This document shows positions 58,463-64,000 of a stretch of DNA of 64,000 nucleotides, piece by piece. This DNA is from Eonycteris spelaea (Eukaryota; Chordata; Mammalia; Chiroptera; Pteropodidae). The position numbers and the translations under genes were made by a program. Under the pieces are notes generated by a model. It made no database searches, had not been told where the DNA came from, and saw only the letters and a program-made list of their open reading frames with translations. How positions within the stretch are numbered: position 1 is the stretch's first letter; each line of letters begins with the position of its first letter. Location of the stretch: positions 1,674,001-1,738,000 of the forward strand of contig PUFA01000164.1 of the NCBI GenBank assembly GCA_003508835.1, given 5' to 3'.

Positions 58463-61400
58463 ACAAAGATAAGATTTGTTAAAATAGAATTCACTTAAAA
58501 TAATCTCATTAAAAATGAGGTTTTAGTTACCTATTCCTTATAACCATAGGAATATAATAGATAACAACATAGAATATATGATTATTTTAAATGCTCTTAA
58601 GATAATATCTCAATGTTTTGCTTACTTGTGTTTTGGGGTTTTTTGTTTTTGTTTTTGATATATAGTGATAATCAGAGTATTGAAAATTTCCAGCATCTTA
58701 AGTGTTGACTGCAAGATCCCATGCAGTTATCATTAGACAATTTCATTTCCAGGCTTTGCCTCCCTCAGTAGTAAGCCTTCAGTTCAGGGGATGGAGTAGA
58801 CAGTAATTTAAGATGATGTCACATTTCTGCTGCCACTTTTTGGAAAATTATAGAATGTTGTGTTCCATTTGTGTCACATTTGGTGTTAGGAGATGGAAGA
58901 AATGCTAGTGTTATGACCAGAAAACCACTTTTCTGCTCTGTGACAGTGAGAAGACCAGCTATGTCCCTTCAAGGCACAGATGTGGTGATGACGATCTGTC
59001 AATCTGAGAAGTTCAGAAAGTACAACAAAACTAAAAAAGGTATGTTTTCCTTCACTTTGATTTAAACTTTCGAATACTTTTTTTTTTTTTGCTTATCCGC
59101 TGGTGTGATTTACTCATGAGTTGCAATAGATAGAATAAACTTTTGAATTTACTATACCTAAGTATTTTTAATTAGATAGTTACAACTCCTAAAATATTCA
59201 CGTGGAGGGCAATCATTTTAAGAACATCACAGGAAGCAATTGTAAGATGCCTATATTTTGTGTAATTATATAGCTCATTCTTTTTCTTTCTCAGGAGAAT
59301 TTTGTATGAGATAATAACTTCAGAAAATGATATTAATATATCTGATGCCAAAGCTATTACCAATCCTAATTTGCACTTTTCATGCTACTTTGAATGTTTT
59401 ATTTATAATGAAATGTCAACTATACAACTGAAAATGGCCCAAAAGAAACATTAGCCATCTATCTCTTTGGGTAGAATGTCTCCATATCATCCCTGACAAT
59501 ATAAAACCCTTTAAGATGCAAGTCTGCATAAATTTTGTGTTTATAGATGATTGCAGGGATCAAAAATCTCATAGATAACTTATTCTTATTTTCATAAATT
59601 TCCAACACAGAGGTACACTTATAAAAATGATTGTGGGGTACTGATTTAGATCTGTATTTCTGGTGGGTGTGGGAGGATGGCTAACTCAGATAAATGCAGT
59701 GATGAAAGTGGGCACAAAGAAAATTTGGTAAATGATCCAGAGTCAGAAGAATACCTAGACCTTCCTATAGAGTTTTTATGTTCCCTGGTATAAAAAGGAA
59801 AGTTAAGCATTTTTGGGAACTATTAAGAGATATAATCAGCAGAATAGGAGTCAGAAAATGTGGTCTTAGAAGAATGTAGTTCTGCAACAACCATGCCATC
59901 TATTTTCCTTTCAATTTCTTCATTAGAAAGTGGCTGAAACATTTTCCGAGGCTCTAATAAATGGTGCCCTCTTCTGAGGAAATTGTTGAGTCACTAAGAC
60001 AGCTCAGTTTCTTCTATTATTTTGGCAGAGAAGGGGCAGAAAGCGAGGGGGCAGAGTTGAAATTAAAGCCTAGATCACCTTGATTTAACACAGCAAAATG
60101 CTTTCCCATAGGTTCACTGGGCACTTGCAATGGTTGCTGCATTTTAGGAATTTTTGCTAATGCTTCTGAGGGGACACCAACTGCACAAGGCTATGAGGTA
60201 GATGGCCTGCTGCAAAGCTTGGAGTTGAGGAGAAAAGAAGTTTGCACTTAAGCGGCTCTCCCATGACAGGAGATCACGTGGGGAGGGATCCAGTCTTTCG
60301 GTGAACCGGAAAATGCATCACCAGGAGATGGCATTAAGACACACAAAATACAGAAAGAACGAAGAGCCAGTTGGTATTAGGCAGAGAAACAATGACAACT
60401 AGCAGCACCTCAGCGCTGTCATCAACCTTGATGTGTGAAGAATAGGGCTACTAGCATTGTCCAGTCCTGCCAGGATAGTACTTAAAGAAATGTCTTTGCA
60501 CTCTCTCGTCTGTCTCAAGAGGAAGACTACTGGGAAGACTGGTTTGAGAAGTCAGACTAGGCTGCTGTTCTCGCCAACCCCGACACCTGGAGCTCTCAGC
60601 CTAACACAGCTGGGAATGAGGATGAGGAATGTTTTGACTTTAAAAAAAAAATTATTTACTGTTCTACAACTTATAATTCCAAAGGCTTTACAATGTAAGA
60701 TTTTTAAATTTGTTTGTGGGTATAATAGCTGTAAAAGTTCAAATTGAGAGAAAGAGATCACATGTTCTAACCCATCCTGACAAAGAAATATTTAGCTCTT
60801 TCCTTTGTGGGTGGAACTTGGCAATTTCTTTGCTCTATATCTGCTGGATATTTCTTAAACTTTATAGCATCTGGCTCAAATCTCTGTGTTTACTTGTTAA
60901 TTAGTAAGTTACCTTAGTTTTCAATCTCTCGCAGTTAGCATTTTATTGATTTGTGAGAGGCTCCTCTGGACTCCGACCTCTCCTGCATGGCCACAGCATG
61001 TTCCTTTAGAGCCAGCCCTAAGTGCTTGCACAGCTGTCCTGCCCCTTCATCTTGTAAACCATAAGGATGCTCTCATATCCACCATACTTTAACTTAAACT
61101 TTTTCTACTGGGCTTTGAATCAAATGTGAAATTGAAGTATTTAAATGAACAAGATCAAGTTTTGATTCCTGAAAGCAGACTCTTTTAGTAACTAAAATAA
61201 TTAAAATTTTAGGGACTCAGACTAAGATATTATTAAGGGACAGGCCAAATACAAGAAAGGGGCAATTATAGCCAGCTCAATGGTAGTAGTTTGCAGAAAA
61301 ATAAAAAAACATTTTTTTTAATCAAGTTGAGATTCCTAATTTAAACTTGTAATAGATTTTTAATATGCTAGTTAGGAATTTTGAAAGGTTTTACAAAAGC

Positions 61401-62544
61401 AAAATTATCTTTGTGTTTTTGTGCATAGAACTACAAGTTTTTTATTTTTGCAAATTTCCTTTTTTTAAAAGTTTATCTGTTCTCAAGACATTTCTGTAGA
61501 GCTCAGTTTATGTAAAACTTTATGTTAGTGTATTGTGAGATACAATAAAATTGTTGGTGTTTTAAGCCATAAAGTTTAAAGGTAGTTTGCAATGCAGTCA
61601 TATTTTAGAATGATATTTTTTATTTGTTTTACTTTCCAGATTATCCAAACCCTTTCCTTTTTCAGGAAGTTAGGGTGACAGCTGATTATTCTGTTTCTTC
61701 TTTAATTCAAATTGAGCTGAGGTTGGAGTGAGTCCTCTTGAGTTCAAGCCAAAACTTTTACCATCTGGTCAGCATATGCAATTATCTTACTAGTAGTTGA
61801 GTTGGGCTGAAGTTTGAGATACTTTTTGTTCACCTTACATTTCAATTCTATCATAGCCCTGGAATCTAGCACCATGAAAATGGGGGACTGTGCAATTATT
61901 CTCTGCTATCTAGCCCTTCTTCCATGTACTTTCTGGCTAAAATCAGTGTGTAGTGGAAGAATTTTTTTGACCATTCGATTTGCTGCTATTGCATTTGGGC
62001 TTTTCCTGATTTTATTCCAGTCTACTTCCGTAGCCTCATCTAAGGCTCAGCTGATTTCTGTTTTGTTTTGTTTTCTCCCCTATAAAGAGTCTCTTTGTCA
62101 GGGCCACTCCTCAATCTGCTCATCCCAGCCCAAATGTCCACCCTAGGATAAAAGTTGTAGGCCCTATTACTCATGTAAGAAAGTCTTGTTTCTCTCTGGA
62201 ATTAATTCTTCAAGGTTTTCTTGTGTCCGTTGCTCTTTGCGAGCCACATAAAATAATATATTTATTATTCGCTCATGTTTTCTCTTCTTATCATGAGATA
62301 AATGTCTTCCACATCCTCTTACACCCTGATTATAAGTCTAAACATTTATAGTTAGGGCTATTGTTAGCTATTTAATGTTTTAATTGCTCTCACAAAAATA
62401 TCACTTTTGCATAACTTCTAATTGAATGATAATGTTGTACCTTCTTTAATTCCAAAAGTTAACCACTTAATTTGATTTTATGGCATTAGCTAAGAACTTC
62501 TAAAATGGAAAAAAAAAAAAACACTTACAAATAAAATACTATGA
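58463..62544. other. Repeat-poor stretch, no gene recognised
   Basis: No firm repeat family in 4 kb. Points of note are an exon-like segment at 58890-59039 with splice-like borders, a patch at 60240-60620 with more CpG than the rest, and short frames (60457-60747, 61814-62146) without recognisable domains. Confidence 0.5.
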
Positions 62545-64000
62545 GTTTCACCAGAAAATATGATGTTGGCTATTAGTTTGTGACAGAAGATTTTCATCAT
62601 ATTATGAAAAATCCTGCCATTAGTAATTTTAGGAGTCCCTAACAAGGAATAGTGGTTAAACTTATATCATCACTTGAGAGATTATACGTTTTCCTTTCTG
62701 GATCTATTGATGTGATATATTAATAGAGTTGCTAAAATAATCACAGTCTTTCAATCCTGGGGTGAACATCTTAATTATAGTAGCTAGTTATTGTCTACTG
62801 TAGTTCAGAAATTAATTCTGATGTTATATGTGCATTTATATCTACACTATTTCAAAATAGTTTTTTTATAGCAAGAATGGGAAATGCCATCATCTGTAGA
62901 GCCACACATGTTCATGGCAGATATAATTGGTGAGAGCAAATGAGGCTAATGATTCATTATTTACATAATACTTGTCAGCAGCTACTACTAATGAATCCGA
63001 GTTGGAATGAGACCTGAAACTTGCTGTCATTATCTGTGCTTTTTGTTTTTTATGTTCTCATTGTCGATTTTAGCACAAGTTGCATAATATTTCCTCTTTT
63101 TATGTTTTACCACAGTATCAAAACCTGTAAGATTTCTATTTCCAGAAAGTTTAAAATAATTTAAGCTTAAAAATGCTTGTCACAGAACCATTGTAGGAAA
63201 TGATTCCTTAATTACTTTTTCAGTGTCTTCTAATGTCTGGTGATTTATCCAGAATTTTAAAAATTCCTAGTTGGTTTATTCTTAGTAAGCATCACATCTT
63301 TAGAATACTGTGTAAGTCATACTTTTCCACTTCTGATATAGAAACAATCAATGAGAGGTACTAATTTTTTAATGTCATAAAAACTGAAATTTTAGTACTA
63401 TACATTCTTACAGTTGTACGCTTATACATTCCACTCTGGGCTAAATATTTTCTTTTAAACTTATTTCAAATAATTATATTTTGTAGCTTTTAAAAGTTAC
63501 TTTTCTTGATGTTTTTTATATTAGTGAAAATGCTTTGTATTGTCAAATTTTTAGTGGAATTTTACATATGTCTACTAGATCAAGTTTGCGTTGTGTTGTA
63601 TAATTTTTCTAAATTCGTACTAACTTTTGTCCATTTAACCTGCCACTTAACTAAGAAAGTATGTGAAAGTCTCACCCTACATTGGTGAATTAGCTATTTC
63701 TCCCTATAGTTCTATGAGGATTTTCCCTTATGCATTATATAATATACGCTATGTTAATGAGTCATACATGTTCCAATTTGTTATATACTTCCTACTTAAT
63801 TGAAATATTTGAAATTTTTTTAGTGATCACTTTATCTTTAGTAATGAATTTTGGGTAAATTCTATCATATTGGAGATTATTATAGTCGTATGCTTTTTTA
63901 TTATTTATATCTGCCTGTTAAACTTTTGAGTTTTGAATCTTTAAAGTATCAATATTTTTGTATATTTATGCTTAAGTGTATCTTTTAAAACAGCATATAA
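62545..64000 (-). mobile_element. LINE-1 ORF2 fragment, reverse, runs off right edge
   Basis: Antisense ORF2 landmarks run from the RT domain toward the N-terminus: ATGATGTTGGCTATTAGTTT, TCTGGATCTATTGATGTGAT, ATTTATCCAGAATTTTAAAA, CATATGTCTACTAGATCAAG, GCTATTTCTCCCTATAGTTC, and finally AAGTGTATCTTTTAAAACAG at the edge. It is strongly diverged, with no open ORF2. Confidence 0.75.

Noticed and set aside
60457..60761. Overlapping 96- and 69-codon frames on opposite strands
   Set aside because: Overlap on both strands and lack of domains suggest they result from locally higher G+C rather than coding.
61814..62146. 110-codon forward frame with Cys and Leu-rich content
   Set aside because: No domain recognised and no signal or splice context; its length is plausible by chance across six frames of 64 kb.
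1..64000. tRNA genes, snRNAs, mitochondrial insertions, prokaryotic operons or phage modules
   Set aside because: None of their diagnostic motifs was seen on either strand; the repeat content is typical of a mammalian nuclear genome.

Overview
This window reads as non-coding mammalian nuclear DNA. It is AT-rich by eye, has no gene with support, and is built mainly of old, degraded transposable elements: LINE-1, LINE-2, MIR, one CR1/L3-like piece, LTRs including an MLT1A-type element, and DNA transposons. Simple repeats lie between them. Long open frames are few, lie in low-complexity or repeat sequence, or are about as long as chance allows in 64 kb of AT-rich DNA, so no protein-coding gene is called.

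The most informative features are two reverse-strand 5S rRNA-derived retroposons (38019-38152 and 45830-45979). Each has a nearly full-length 5S body, well-kept internal promoter boxes and an A-rich tail; the second has target-site duplications. SINEs of this kind are known from fruit bats (Pteropodidae, MEG-R families). No Alu, B1, carnivore or equine SINE was seen, and every L1 looks degraded, which fits the reported loss of L1 activity in that family. A megabat is therefore the best guess, by inference.

Layout. 0-2 kb: several L1 pieces. 2-8 kb: MIR, an L1 ORF1-region piece with a (TG)(TA)(CA) microsatellite, and unassigned DNA. 9-14.2 kb: L1, L2 split by a Tigger-like MITE, L1, L2. 15-19 kb: LTR-like pieces, a 540-bp-period direct repeat and an L1 3' UTR. 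20-30.7 kb: MIR, L2, a diverged 75-bp repeat pair, L1, the MLT1A LTR and L2. 31-40 kb: L1, a reverse-strand LTR, an L2 split by about 770 bp, a CR1/L3 - LTR - 5S-SINE cluster, MIR and L1. 40-46 kb: mostly unassigned. 46-56 kb: a (GA)n tract, L1, MIR, a hAT MITE, an L1 that appears to lack most of ORF2, and a further L1 end. 56-62.5 kb: repeat-poor, with a more CpG-bearing patch near 60.3-60.6 kb. 62.5-64 kb: reverse-strand L1 ORF2 that runs off the right edge.

No genes work together here. The likeliest settings are intergenic DNA or a long intron. Element calls come from recalled family consensus patterns read by eye, so boundaries are approximate and subfamily names tentative. No new biological system was found; the best leads are the local duplications, the nested insertions and a few exon-like or regulatory-looking islands.
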